Assembly: GCA_043803085.1 (NCBI GenBank)
Contig: JAZDKM010000448.1
Location: forward strand, 1 to 16,563
Direction of reading: 5' to 3'
Length of the DNA stretch: 16,563 nt
Source: JAAEQG01 sp043803085
Lineage (GTDB): Bacteria; Planctomycetota; Phycisphaerae; UBA1845
The stretch's first letter is position 1, and the number at the start of each line of letters is the position of its first letter. Below the pieces are notes generated by a model, which ran no database searches, was not told the DNA's origin, and saw only the letters and a program-made list of their open reading frames with translations. Below are positions 1-7,172 of the stretch, piece by piece. The position numbers were made by a program, and so were the translations under genes.

Positions 1-2
1 GG

Positions 3-188
3 CTGCTCGTGCTGAGCATCGCGGGCTGTCTGGTGACCACCCTGCTGCTGTTACCTGCCCTGCTGAGTCTCGGGCGCGCCCGCGGCCGCTTGGCCCCCGA
101 ACCGCCGAATGGGACAAGCGTTGCGGCGCAGGATGGTCCGCCCGGCCGGGGACGACCAGCAAGGTCAGGTGCCGACACCGGCGCATAG
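3..188 (+). CDS. C-terminal end of a probable MMPL/RND-family membrane exporter (5' truncated)
   Basis: This reading frame is open from the window edge to a TAG at 186-188 and gives about 61 residues. The first 21 or so form a hydrophobic membrane helix (LLVLSIAGCLVTTLLLLPAL), followed by a short polar tail rich in Arg, Gly and Pro. A last helix ending in LLLLPALL and then a basic tail is typical of the C-terminus of RND/MMPL-type exporters, which move lipids or hopanoids across the inner membrane. That is a resemblance only; the catalytic and transport parts lie outside the window. Other polytopic membrane proteins could end this way. Nothing downstream looks co-transcribed, because a small hairpin and a permease stub follow. 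Confidence 0.45.
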   Translation: MLVLSIAGCLVTTLLLLPALLSLGRARGRLAPEPPNGTSVAAQDGPPGRGRPARSGADTGA

Positions 189-210
189 CAGCCCGTGGCA
201 GAAGTTGTGG

Positions 211-229
211 CACAGGCTTCCAGCCTGTG
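211..229. repeat. Short palindrome related to the dispersed GGCTTTCCAGCC hairpins
   Basis: CACAGGC and GCCTGTG form a perfect 7-bp stem around TTCCA. It is preceded by GTGG, as in the larger elements at 3914-4007 and 10053-10198, where GTGGGACCGGC-TTTCCA-GCCGGTC occurs. It lies between the exporter end and the permease stub. It looks like an isolated core hairpin of the same repeat family; the outer TCTAACA ends are not visible here. Confidence 0.45.
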
Positions 230-343
230 TTTCCGCGGGCGCTTGGATGCCCGTGCCACGCCGCTCTTGGCCACTTTCACCATGGGCTCATAGGCCGGCG
301 AAGCGATAGAGCGGCGGGATCCCGTCCTGAACACAGGGCTGAT

Positions 344-448
344 ATGACCGCATACATGTGGCTCGTGCCCTTGGGGGTCGTCGTCGGCGCTTATGGAACC
401 CTGATCGGCGCGGGCGGCGGCTTCGTGCTGGTGCCGATTCAAGCACGG
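344..448 (+). pseudogene. N-terminal stub of a TauE/SafE (TSUP) family permease
   Basis: From the ATG at 344 the frame reads MTAYMWLVPLGVVVGAYGTL and continues IGAGGGFVLVP. This is the characteristic first membrane helix and Gly-rich loop of TauE/SafE sulfite/sulfonate export permeases (usually about 250-300 residues). The similarity stops near residue 33, at about position 440. The frame stays open afterwards, but only because it runs antisense through pgsA, and the translation becomes His/Arg/Gln-rich and uninterpretable. The remaining six or seven helices are absent, so this is a broken gene whose rest was deleted or joined elsewhere. The family call rests on one short motif. Confidence 0.55.
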
Positions 449-1057
449 CTATGCGGCCTGGCGCAGGATGTGCCGGGCCCGCAGGAGATAGGACACCATC
501 GAGGTCACGGTCACCATCACCGTCACCCAGATCATCACCGGTCGCAGCCACGAGACCATCGGATTCAGAAGCAGGGCCTCCGGGTGGGCCACAAACACCA
601 TGATGACCGGGACCGTTATGCTCTGAATCCCCATCTTGGCTTTGCCGGACAGGGAGGCGGCGAAGGACTGGCCCTGCGACTCCGAAAAGCCGCGCAGGCT
701 GGAAACCAGGAGCTCGCGGCCGACCATCAGGACCACCATCCAGGGGGCGACACCGGTCACGTTGGCCCCCTCGCGATTGACGAAGCCGGGGCCGATGAAC
801 AGCACAAACGCGCCGCAGACCAGGATCTTGTCCACGAACGGGTCCAGCACGCGCCCCAACGAGGTGACCTGGTTGCTCCGCCGAGCCAGGTAGCCGTCGA
901 GCCAGTCGGTCAAAGCGGCCACGACGAAAAGCACGGCGCAGCCGTCGAGCATCCGGCTGGATGTCTCCGCAACTTCATATTGCGCCAGCAGCCCGATGAA
1001 CACAACCGCCAGGAACAAGCGAGCGAGGGTGATCTGGTTGGGAAGGTTGACTTTCAT
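449..1057 (-). CDS. pgsA: CDP-diacylglycerol--glycerol-3-phosphate 3-phosphatidyltransferase
   Basis: This 202-residue integral membrane enzyme makes phosphatidylglycerophosphate from CDP-diacylglycerol and glycerol-3-phosphate, the committed step to phosphatidylglycerol and cardiolipin. The full CDP-alcohol phosphotransferase signature is present: D51, D54-G55, A58-R59, G68, D72 and D76. The N-terminus (MKVNLPNQITLARL) is typical of PgsA and supports the ATG at 1057. Several hydrophobic segments follow, at about 11-27, 38-55, 77-92 and 105-200 in groups, and the length is normal. It stands alone. Its 3' end abuts a TauE/SafE stub on the other strand, and no partner gene lies upstream in the same direction. 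Substrate preference within the family is inferred from overall likeness to PgsA, not to PssA. Confidence 0.9.
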   Translation of the reverse strand: MKVNLPNQITLARLFLAVVFIGLLAQYEVAETSSRMLDGCAVLFVVAALTDWLDGYLARRSNQVTSLGRVLDPFVDKILVCGAFVLFIGPGFVNREGANVTGVAPWMVVLMVGRELLVSSLRGFSESQGQSFAASLSGKAKMGIQSITVPVIMVFVAHPEALLLNPMVSWLRPVMIWVTVMVTVTSMVSYLLRARHILRQAA

Positions 1058-1470
1058 GAGCTCGTCGCGTCGGCTTTGGCGCTACCGGTACCGCCATGCG
1101 CGCTTCTTTGCAGGGCTTCACCGCCGCGGATACCGCGTCGGGCGCAGCGCTTAGCCCGTAGTTTAACGCTCCAGGACCATCAAGACGAGGTCCGTGGGTG
1201 GGCCGTGGTGAACCGGCGGCAGAGGCCCGACCACACGCTCCGAGAGGCCCCCTGCCTGAGGACTGACCGCTGCCAGTCTGGCAGCAGAGTGTTTGCGGGT
1301 TCTTCTGCTGCGTGATAAGGAACGGAAAACGCGATACGGCCCCGTTCCTGTTGGGCCAGACTTAACTCCGCGAGGTGAGCCGGAGGCAACTGACGGCCGG
1401 GTGGTTGCTCCCCGCGGTAGAACAGGTATTCTGCTCCGGTCTCCCCTTCGATAGGTGAGGGTCGAACAGC
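1058..1470. other. Gene-poor stretch with a possible frameshifted coding remnant on the minus strand
   Basis: No intact gene is supported in these 413 bases. On the minus strand, one frame from about 1460 to 1270 reads protein-like (GAEYLFYRGEQPPGRQLPPA, later HAAEEPANTLLPDWQ). A second frame continues it from about 1270 to a stop at 1163 (LSERVVGPLPPVHHGPPTDL, then VLMVLER). Joined by one frameshift they would be the C-terminal part of a protein I do not recognise. The ribosome binding site of the TPR gene (AGGTGAGGG) sits at its right edge. The coding reading is tentative. Confidence 0.25.
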
Positions 1471-3393
1471 ATGGGAAAACGCACCTCTTGGCGTAAATGG
1501 TTTTCAAGCCAGAAGGTAGGCGTGCAGGCTGCACTTATCACCGGTGCTTGCGCTGTCGTTACGGCAGTCATCATGGCGTCGAAATGCAACGGTGATGAGA
1601 GGAGCGTTATGCAGACCACGAACCCCTCGATCACGGTCAGCCCGACCATCGAAGGAATCCATGCCGCGCCCCAAACTCAGATTACAAACATCGGGCTCGA
1701 TGAGGCACGAACAGCGGCACTGGTCGGTTCCCTGCTCGACTCCGCTCTGGCCGAGACCAAGGAGGAAATTCTCCGGGGTATGGCATCCCAAGTGACCGCA
1801 ATTGCTCAGACTCCGTCAACCTCGTTGACCGAGACTATAGCCGCGTCCGTCGACACCTCGGGGCCGGAGGCATCCTCTCATTCCGCCGTCGATCCTCTGA
1901 AGACGAAAGCAATAGGGCTTTTCAACGAAGGGGCAGCGTTGCACCGTAACGGGGAGACAGATGAGGCGATGCGAAAGTATTACGCGGCCATCGAGTTGCA
2001 GGGTGATCTTGCAGAAGCCCATGCCAATCTTGGTTCGCTGCTGCTAACCCAGGGCCGTGCAGAAGTCGCCGTTTCCGAACTGCAGCAGGCTACCTCCTTG
2101 GCTCCCAATGACTGGTCCTACCACATGGGCCTTGCGGAGGCATTGTTTCACCAGGACAAAATCGAACAAGCCACCACCCAGGCGCGAGATGCGGTTTCCC
2201 TCAACCCACAGAACCCTATCGCGCGTGAGCGGCTCGGAACCATCCTCAGGGGGGCAGGCGACCTTGACGCGTCGATGGCGGAATTCCGCGTCGCTATTGA
2301 GCTTGATCCTCTGTGGTCCTACGCGCACCTACGCCTTGGCGAGGTTCTTCAAGACCAAGGCGACTTCAGCGGGGCAATCGACCATTTCCGCCAGGGCGTG
2401 GCTCTCGACTCAAGATACTGGCCGGGACGCTATCTGTTAGGGCTTGCGCTCTTGGCGCGTGGCGATCCTGACAGCGCTCTCGCCGAGCTGCGCCAGGCGA
2501 GCGCTCTGCTTCTGGAACCAGCCGTTTGGTACGAGTACCAGGGTTACTTCCTCCAGTGCGCGTTTAAGGCAACACTCCGGATAGGTGATTCTATTGAGAA
2601 GCTAGCGGATGTCTCGACGCCTTGTGCGCTTCATTGCGCGATCGCTACGGCGCTGCTCAAGAAAGGCGATGTGGAAGGCGCGATTGCGGAGCAACGGCAA
2701 GCCGTTGCAGCAGGTCCCCCGGAAGCGGTCTTTCACCTGCGCCTAGCCGACTTGTTGTTTGTCAAGAGCGATTGGGATGGTGCCGTGTCCGCGTGCCGGG
2801 AGGCCATCAGGCTCGATCCGACAAATGTTCGCGCCCATGTGGGGCTCGCAGACTCGCTGCGCAAGAAAAATGACCTGGAGTCCGCCCTCAGCGCCGCTAC
2901 GAAAGCAGTTGCCTTAGCACCGCAGGATGGGAGCGCCCGCTTTGCACTTTCCCTCGTGTACGCCGGCTTGGGGAACTGTGACGCAGCTTTGAAGGAGCAC
3001 CGCTATGGCCTCGCGTCGAGCCCGGAGGATGTATGGTATCGTATAGCCCTCGGGGGCTGCCTCCTCAGGAACATGGAGAACGCGGACCGGGCGATCAGGG
3101 AGTTTCGGCAAGCGATCGAGCTCAACCCGGAGAACCCGACGGCCCATTTCGGCCTTGCGGCCGCTCTACTCGCGAAACACGCGTATGATGAGAGCGCTGC
3201 GGAACTACGGAAGGCTGCCGAAATCGATCCCGAGTACGCGCCCACACACTACCTCCTAGCGGTTGTTTCTAGTCTTCAGGACAGGGCTTCCGACGCCCTC
3301 AACCATCTCTCGAGAGCGATAGAGCTGGACCCCAGTTTCCGGAAGGATGCGAGACAGAACCAGGCGTTCAACCGTATTTGCAACGACGGGTAG
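1471..3393 (+). CDS. Membrane-anchored tetratricopeptide-repeat protein (about 13-14 TPRs)
   Basis: This is a 640-residue protein of unknown specific role. Residues 1-15 are basic and residues 16-36 form one membrane segment (VGVQAALITGACAVVTAVIM). There follows a Ser/Thr-rich linker to about residue 142, containing an Asn/Ile/Thr-rich stretch at about 50-75. From about 145 to the end the protein is almost entirely 34-residue TPR units with the usual A-x3-LG and AI-x-LDP pattern. I count 13 or 14, with a degenerate one near 350-385 that breaks the register. The topology suggests an inner-membrane scaffold with the repeats on one side, but no catalytic domain is present. The start is supported by AGGTGAGGG about 10 nt upstream. 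It is a single-gene unit that converges on the protease gene. TPR proteins bind peptides or proteins; the partner cannot be named from sequence. Confidence 0.85.
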   Translation: MGKRTSWRKWFSSQKVGVQAALITGACAVVTAVIMASKCNGDERSVMQTTNPSITVSPTIEGIHAAPQTQITNIGLDEARTAALVGSLLDSALAETKEEILRGMASQVTAIAQTPSTSLTETIAASVDTSGPEASSHSAVDPLKTKAIGLFNEGAALHRNGETDEAMRKYYAAIELQGDLAEAHANLGSLLLTQGRAEVAVSELQQATSLAPNDWSYHMGLAEALFHQDKIEQATTQARDAVSLNPQNPIARERLGTILRGAGDLDASMAEFRVAIELDPLWSYAHLRLGEVLQDQGDFSGAIDHFRQGVALDSRYWPGRYLLGLALLARGDPDSALAELRQASALLLEPAVWYEYQGYFLQCAFKATLRIGDSIEKLADVSTPCALHCAIATALLKKGDVEGAIAEQRQAVAAGPPEAVFHLRLADLLFVKSDWDGAVSACREAIRLDPTNVRAHVGLADSLRKKNDLESALSAATKAVALAPQDGSARFALSLVYAGLGNCDAALKEHRYGLASSPEDVWYRIALGGCLLRNMENADRAIREFRQAIELNPENPTAHFGLAAALLAKHAYDESAAELRKAAEIDPEYAPTHYLLAVVSSLQDRASDALNHLSRAIELDPSFRKDARQNQAFNRICNDG

Positions 3394-3416
3394 AATCGCA
3401 TAGCCGCGTAACGGCA

Positions 3417-3439
3417 CCCGGGGTTCTACGAACCCGGGG
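3417..3439. terminator. Hairpin between convergent genes
   Basis: CCCGGGGTTC and GAACCCGGGG pair with one G-G mismatch around a three-base loop, in the 49-bp gap between the convergent TPR and aspartic-protease genes. There is no T-tract, so a Rho-independent role is unproven. The position suggests a bidirectional transcript end. Confidence 0.5.
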
Positions 3440-3442
3440 CCA

Positions 3443-3898
3443 TCAGAACGCCTCGGCCATCCAGTGTCCCCCATGCTCGGGGTTGCCGACGAGGCAGTGG
3501 CTGGCAAGGTCGATCCACCAATCCATCAATTCGAGCGGTACTTGGCCGAGGAGGGGTGTCTGTCCCTCCGGTAGTTCCATGATCTCGGTGATGCACTCGC
3601 GGCCTTCAATCGCCACTTTGGCGGCCCCGTAGACGCCCAAAGTCATGATCCCCGCCGCGGTTCGAGTCTCTTTCGCCCGCTGAAACCGAAGCCCGAGTTG
3701 CTCCACCATGGACTTGGGCAAGCAGAGGTAGGTCGCTCCGGAATCGACCAGCGCGTTGACACGGAGGCGCCGAACTCCGTCGACGCCGATTTCGCCGCGC
3801 TCGGCCCGCTCCACGTCGCCATAGTTCTCCACGACCGCCTCAACGACGACTCGGCCCACCTTTGCACCCCGCTTTGGTTCAATCACACCCGATGGCAT
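3443..3898 (-). CDS. Retropepsin-like (clan AA) aspartic protease
   Basis: This is a 151-residue single-domain protein. The active-site strand is ALVDSGATYLCLP, with catalytic Asp52 in DSGA. Near the C-terminus the second family hallmark, LLGQVPLELMDWWID, is followed by the usual closing NPEHGG. Proteins of this small bacterial family act as homodimers, like retroviral proteases, with one Asp per subunit. Their substrates are mostly unknown. No signal peptide is visible, so it is probably cytoplasmic. The ATG at 3898 is preceded on the minus strand by AGAGGTG at a good distance, which fixes the start. A palindromic repeat (3914-4007) begins only 16 nt upstream of the start, so any promoter must lie in or beyond that repeat. 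The gene could have been mobile with the neighbouring vapC remnant, but nothing shows this directly. Confidence 0.85.
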   Translation of the reverse strand: MPSGVIEPKRGAKVGRVVVEAVVENYGDVERAERGEIGVDGVRRLRVNALVDSGATYLCLPKSMVEQLGLRFQRAKETRTAAGIMTLGVYGAAKVAIEGRECITEIMELPEGQTPLLGQVPLELMDWWIDLASHCLVGNPEHGGHWMAEAF

Positions 3899-3913
3899 GT
3901 ATGCACCTCTCTA

Positions 3914-4007
3914 AGAGCGTCTAACAGAAAGATGTGGGACCGGCTTTCCAGCCGGTCAGAGACAGGCTAGAAAGCCTGTCCCACAGGTCCATTCTGTTAG
4001 AAGCTCT
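3914..4007. repeat. Palindromic MITE-like element, copy 1 (complete)
   Basis: This 94-bp element has near-perfect 16-bp terminal inverted repeats: AGAGCGTCTAACAGAA on the left and the complement of AGAGCTTCTAACAGAA on the right. Inside the ends, TGTGGGAC pairs with GTCCCACA. Between them are two 7-bp hairpins, GACCGGC-TTTCCA-GCCGGTC (3938-3957) and GACAGGC-TAGAAA-GCCTGTC (3961-3980). It encodes nothing. It sits between the protease start and the vapC remnant. Related copies lie at 4444-4550 and 10053-10198. Confidence 0.8.
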
Positions 4008-4146
4008 AAGTGTATTTTGGCGATGCCGCGTCCAACGGTCAAGCGGGGCGTGTACGGCGGGGCTTGGCTCCCCCCCCCGAGCGGGGTGATGCCACGAACG
4101 GTACTTGTGCGCCCCGGATATCTTTTCGCCCCGGCGCGGGTGCCGG

Positions 4147-4443
4147 TCATTGTGCCAGCCAGTTCTCAACCAGCAGGCCCGCCACTTGGCGGAACTCGCG
4201 CTCGTTGTTTGTAACCAGCGTCACGCCGACCGCCAGCGCGTGCGAAGCGATCAGCGTGTCCAGCGGGCCGATGGGCGTGCCCGTACGTTCCAGCCCGGCA
4301 CGCACCCGGCCGTAGGTCTCGGCGGCGATGCTATCGAAAGGCAGGATGCCCAGCGGAGCACAGAACCCGGCCAGCAGCACCTCGTGCCGCGCGGGACGCG
4401 CGGACTTCACCACGCCGTACTGCAACTCCGCAAGCCAGCCAAT
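4147..4443 (-). pseudogene. vapC: VapC-type PIN-domain toxin remnant lacking its N-terminus
   Basis: Reading leftwards from about 4443, the frame gives LAELQYGVVKS, a central region (GILPFDSIAAETYGRVRAGL), the conserved GTPIGPLDTLIASHALAVGV and a normal VapC end (VTLVTNNEREFRQVAGLLVE, then NWLAQ). That is the C-terminal three quarters of a type II toxin RNase with the PIN fold. The first strand, with the DTN motif carrying the first catalytic Asp, is missing. Translation upstream of LAELQYG runs into the palindromic repeat at 4444-4550 (VGSDDPTC). The open frame from 4527 could still give a 126-residue product, but it would lack an essential metal ligand. No VapB antitoxin gene is present. 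The toxin was therefore probably inactivated by repeat-associated truncation. Confidence 0.75.
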
Positions 4444-4550
4444 GCAGGTCGGGTCATCAGACCCGACACGCTTGCGTCGGGTCTGTGGACCCGACCTGCG
4501 CCTGACCGGCTGGAAAGCCGGTCCCACAATCTCTTTGTGTTAGGCGCTCT
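4444..4550. repeat. Palindromic MITE-like element, copy 2 (variant, left end lost)
   Basis: Two 8-bp hairpins, GTCGGGTC-ATCA-GACCCGAC and GTCGGGTC-TGTG-GACCCGAC, are enclosed by GCAGG and CCTGC. They are followed by GACCGGC-TGGAAA-GCCGGTC (4504-4523), CCCACA and a right end TGTTAGGCGCTCT (4538-4550). That right end matches the terminus of copy 1 (TGTTAGAAGCTCT). No left TCTAACA end is seen; the element runs straight into the vapC remnant. The rimO stop codon falls inside the right end. Lying just 3' of rimO, the hairpins could also act as a transcript end. Confidence 0.75.
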
Positions 4551-5919
4551 CAGAGAGAGGTAACGCCACGCGCGTCGGCGTCGCGAGCAGATCGTAATCG
4601 CGACGCCCGGTGCAGCGGACCTCGAGCCAGGTGCTGACCGGCAAGTCGGCGTCCGGCAGCAGGGTTACGCCGTCCACCTCCGGGGCTTGTCCGGCGTGCC
4701 GGGCCGGCTGCACGCCCTCCCCACCAAGGCCGTCCACCACAACCTCGAACCGGCGGTTGAGATAGCGATCGGCCAGGGCAAACGCAACCTGCTGCTGGGC
4801 CAGCATCAATCGTTGCACCCGTTGTTGCTTAACCTCTTCAGGCAGTTGCTCGCGCATTCGGCCGGCGGGGGTTTCGGGCTCCAGGGAATACGCGAACACG
4901 CCCAGGGCATCGAACCGGAAATCCGCCACGAAGTCGAGCAGCTCGCAGAACTCCCCTTCGGTCTCGCTGGGGAAGCCTGCGATCATCGTAGTCCGCAGAT
5001 GTACGCCGGGAATGCGGCGTCGGATGCGTTGCAGCAGGTCCTCCGTCTCGGTCCGCGTGACGCAGCGGTGCATGGCCTTGAGGATTCGATCGTTGATGTG
5101 CTGGAGCGGGAGATCGATGTATTTGACGACCTTGTCGCACTCCGCCACGGCGTCGATCAGGTCCTCGGTCAGCACCGACGGATAGGCGTACATCAGACGG
5201 AGCCAGCGGAGGCCGTCCAGACGGTTCAACTCGCACAGCAGGCCGGCCAAACCTGGGGTATAGCCGATATCGTCGCCGTAACTCGTGGTGTCCTGGCCGA
5301 TGAGGATCAGCTCCGCGGCCCCGTCGGCGATCAACTCGCGGGCTTCGTCAAGGATGACGGCAGGCGGTTTGCAGTGCATGGGCCCGCGGATCGACGGGAT
5401 GGTGCAGAACGTGCACTTCTGGTCACAGCCCTCGCTGATACGCAGGTAGGCGTAGTGCCGCGGGGTGAGGCGGAACCGCCCGGTATCCAGCGCCACAAAG
5501 GGATGATATTCGCCGAGGAAAAGGTCGGTCTTGCCCCTGCGTTTGGTCTTCCCGCCGTCCGCTAGCACCGCCCGGACCACGTCATCCCGATTGTTCACCC
5601 CTACCAGAGCGTCGATGCCCGGGACCGCCTGCCGCAAGGACTCCCCGTCGCGCTGTACCAGGCAGCCCGCCACCACCACACGCCGCACGCGGCTTGTGTG
5701 CTTCAGCGCCACCATCTCTCGGATGATGCTCGTGGCTTCGTCGCGGCCGGCCGCAAGGAACCCGCACGTATTGATCACGACTACGTCGGCGTCGGCCTCG
5801 TCGTTAGTCAGGGCGCACCCTGCCTCGGCCAGTTGACCGAGTATCTTTTCGGAGTCGACCAGGTTTTTCACGCACCCCAGCGACACCAAGGCCACTCGTT
5901 TCTCAGCAGACTTCGCCAT
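4540..5919 (-). CDS. rimO: Ribosomal protein S12 methylthiotransferase (radical SAM)
   Basis: RimO adds a methylthio group to an Asp of ribosomal protein S12, using S-adenosylmethionine and two [4Fe-4S] clusters. From the ATG at 5919 the protein has 459 residues, close to the family norm. The N-terminal UPF0004 domain carries C16 (in VSLGCVKNLVDSE, diagnostic of RimO rather than MiaB), C52 (NTCGF) and C86 (AGC). The radical-SAM domain carries C165-x3-C169-x2-C172 (EGCDQKCTFC). The last 65 or so residues form a TRAM-like domain. The frame is open to 6057, but the extra 46 residues have no family character, so the internal MAKSAEKR start is preferred; the ribosome binding site there is weak. 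It is a single gene. The last codons and the TAA lie within a palindromic repeat end. Confidence 0.93.
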   Translation of the reverse strand: MAKSAEKRVALVSLGCVKNLVDSEKILGQLAEAGCALTNDEADADVVVINTCGFLAAGRDEATSIIREMVALKHTSRVRRVVVAGCLVQRDGESLRQAVPGIDALVGVNNRDDVVRAVLADGGKTKRRGKTDLFLGEYHPFVALDTGRFRLTPRHYAYLRISEGCDQKCTFCTIPSIRGPMHCKPPAVILDEARELIADGAAELILIGQDTTSYGDDIGYTPGLAGLLCELNRLDGLRWLRLMYAYPSVLTEDLIDAVAECDKVVKYIDLPLQHINDRILKAMHRCVTRTETEDLLQRIRRRIPGVHLRTTMIAGFPSETEGEFCELLDFVADFRFDALGVFAYSLEPETPAGRMREQLPEEVKQQRVQRLMLAQQQVAFALADRYLNRRFEVVVDGLGGEGVQPARHAGQAPEVDGVTLLPDADLPVSTWLEVRCTGRRDYDLLATPTRVALPLSESA

Positions 5920-6186
5920 GCCTCGTGCTCGCAACCCCGCCTCGCGGGTTGTCCGGCCTGCAAACCCCTGTGCCTGTCCCCCTGCGGGCAGCACCTTTGA
6001 ATCTTTTCTTTCCTTGCATGGGATGTTAGTCGAAACCCCACGGCAACTGAATGGCACCCAGTTTCACTTCTGCGCATTCGAGAGAGATAGATTGGGTAAT
6101 ATGCAACGAATGCATGGGACGTTCTGGATGTATTCTGGAGAATCTACTGGTATTCCATAAACAAGGTTCTGCCAGCCAGCCTCTAG
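5920..6186. other. Gene-poor interval upstream of rimO
   Basis: There is no supported gene. The right part (about 6000-6250) is clearly richer in A/T than its surroundings. A small stem, CAACCC with GGGTTG at about 5932-5951, lies within 35 nt of the rimO start and may be in its leader. A minus-strand frame from about 6276 to 6064 reads reasonably well but has no recognisable family or convincing start, so it is not called. Confidence 0.4.
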
Positions 6187-6870
6187 AATCAGCCAACGCG
6201 AGAGCTGGAGTCCTTCCTTTATTCGGTCGATAATCTCGTTATCAGACGGCTCTTGCGGGAGCCGGACTCGGACCATTCCCGACCTTACCGGTGGAGCTCT
6301 CGCGAGGACGCTCGGGAACACGTGTTGCTAGGGGTAGGATATGGGGTGTTTACCCCAGTCGTGACAGACAGGAGCTTAAGGTCGGTGCGTACGTGGACGA
6401 TAAAGGTTGCGGAGTGGCCCCCAGTGGAGGGGCACCGTCCCCGGAACCGCCTGCTGCACCAAGCGGACGCGATCCTGGTATTTGCGGTGACCGAGTATGA
6501 TCCGTACCGCCCGCCAGTCGTGGGAATCGCCGCTCAACTGTACGGCTTTCGGTCTGAGGGTTCCGTCGGGAGCGTCGATCCGCTACTTGCGCCGCCGGAA
6601 GCGCGAACCGGCACCGGAGCGCGGTGCGTCCCCGCCGCCGCTCTCCTCGCCCAAGCGGAACGAGTCTTCGACGCCTCCCAGGAGTCCGTCGTCTACGCCG
6701 TGAAAACGCACGCGGCGCAGGTGCCGGCGGAGGGAGGCCCCCTGGGTTGGGAGAAATACCTCGCGAGTTAGCGCCATTACTTGCGCTATTGCTGCCATGC
6801 GATCATCGAGGAATTAGCCGCGAATCGCGCCGATTGGGAAGCTTCAGTTGCGGTCGCAAGTGAGCGATAG
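6187..6870 (+). pseudogene. Conserved-looking unknown protein gene interrupted by an in-frame TAG
   Basis: I do not recognise this protein. The frame is open from 6187. Convincing protein character starts near 6430 with NRLLHQADAILVFAVTEYDP and YRPPVVGIAAQLYGF, and continues to FDASQESVVYAVKTHAAQVP and WEKYLAS. A TAG follows at 6769-6771. The same frame then continues with equal quality (RHYLRYCCHAIIEELAANRA, DWEASVAVASER) to a TAG at 6868-6870, 11 nt before the next gene. One C-to-T change (CAG to TAG) would explain the break. The pattern ADA(I/V)L-x-VTEY-x-PYRPP resembles envelope lipoproteins of planctomycetes, but no signal peptide is seen and the region before 6380 looks degraded. The only in-frame start near the beginning is a TTG at 6253. 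Readthrough of the amber codon cannot be excluded. Confidence 0.5.
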
Positions 6871-6881
6871 ATATAGCTGTG

Positions 6882-7088
6882 ATGAAGGTCATCCGGCAGT
6901 TGAGTCTGGTCAAGGAGGCGGAACGGTTCGTGTTCCGCTATGAGGCCGGCCGCGAGACGGAGGTGATTGATTCCTTCACGCGGATGGCCAACGACAGCAC
7001 CTGCCGGTTCGACTGGTTTGACGCCGCGGTGCTGAGCTACCAGATGGGGCGGCGGCTAGAGATGGAGCTCGATCAGATGGTGACGTAG
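6882..7088 (+). CDS. Small hypothetical protein, 68 residues
   Basis: This is an unrecognised small protein that is mostly charged and predicted helical, with no membrane segment or signal peptide: MKVIRQLSLVKEAERFVFRY at the start and MGRRLEMELDQMVT at the end. The central stretch is rich in aromatic and acidic residues (CRFDWFDAAVLSYQ). A GTG at 6879 lies directly before the ATG at 6882; ATG is preferred. There is no clear ribosome binding site. It starts 11 nt after the end of the interrupted gene, which suggests translational coupling in one transcript, and lies 84 nt before the xer gene. Even codon use across the frame and the tight spacing favour a real gene. Confidence 0.55.
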   Translation: MKVIRQLSLVKEAERFVFRYEAGRETEVIDSFTRMANDSTCRFDWFDAAVLSYQMGRRLEMELDQMVT

Positions 7089-7172
7089 GACGCGGGGTGG
7101 GCGTAAGACGCCGCTTGGCCGATGACCCGGCCAGGTTCGACGCAGGGTATTCGCCGAGTGTAGTTTGCGATC

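Noticed and set aside
227..1315. Long plus-strand open frame of 362 codons
   Set aside because: It runs antisense through pgsA, with His/Gln/Asp-rich unnatural composition after the TauE/SafE stub. Only the stub (344 to about 440) is real.
3914..4550. CRISPR array suggested by repeated hairpins
   Set aside because: The repeats are inverted, unequal in length and unevenly spaced, and there are no uniform spacers or cas genes.
4687..5565. Plus-strand open frame of 292 codons
   Set aside because: It is antisense to rimO and lacks family motifs.
6064..6321. Minus-strand frame that reads fairly well (IIDRIKEGLQLSRWLILEAG)
   Set aside because: It has no recognisable family, no ribosome binding site, and it overlaps the plus-strand interrupted gene. 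The evidence is too weak to call.
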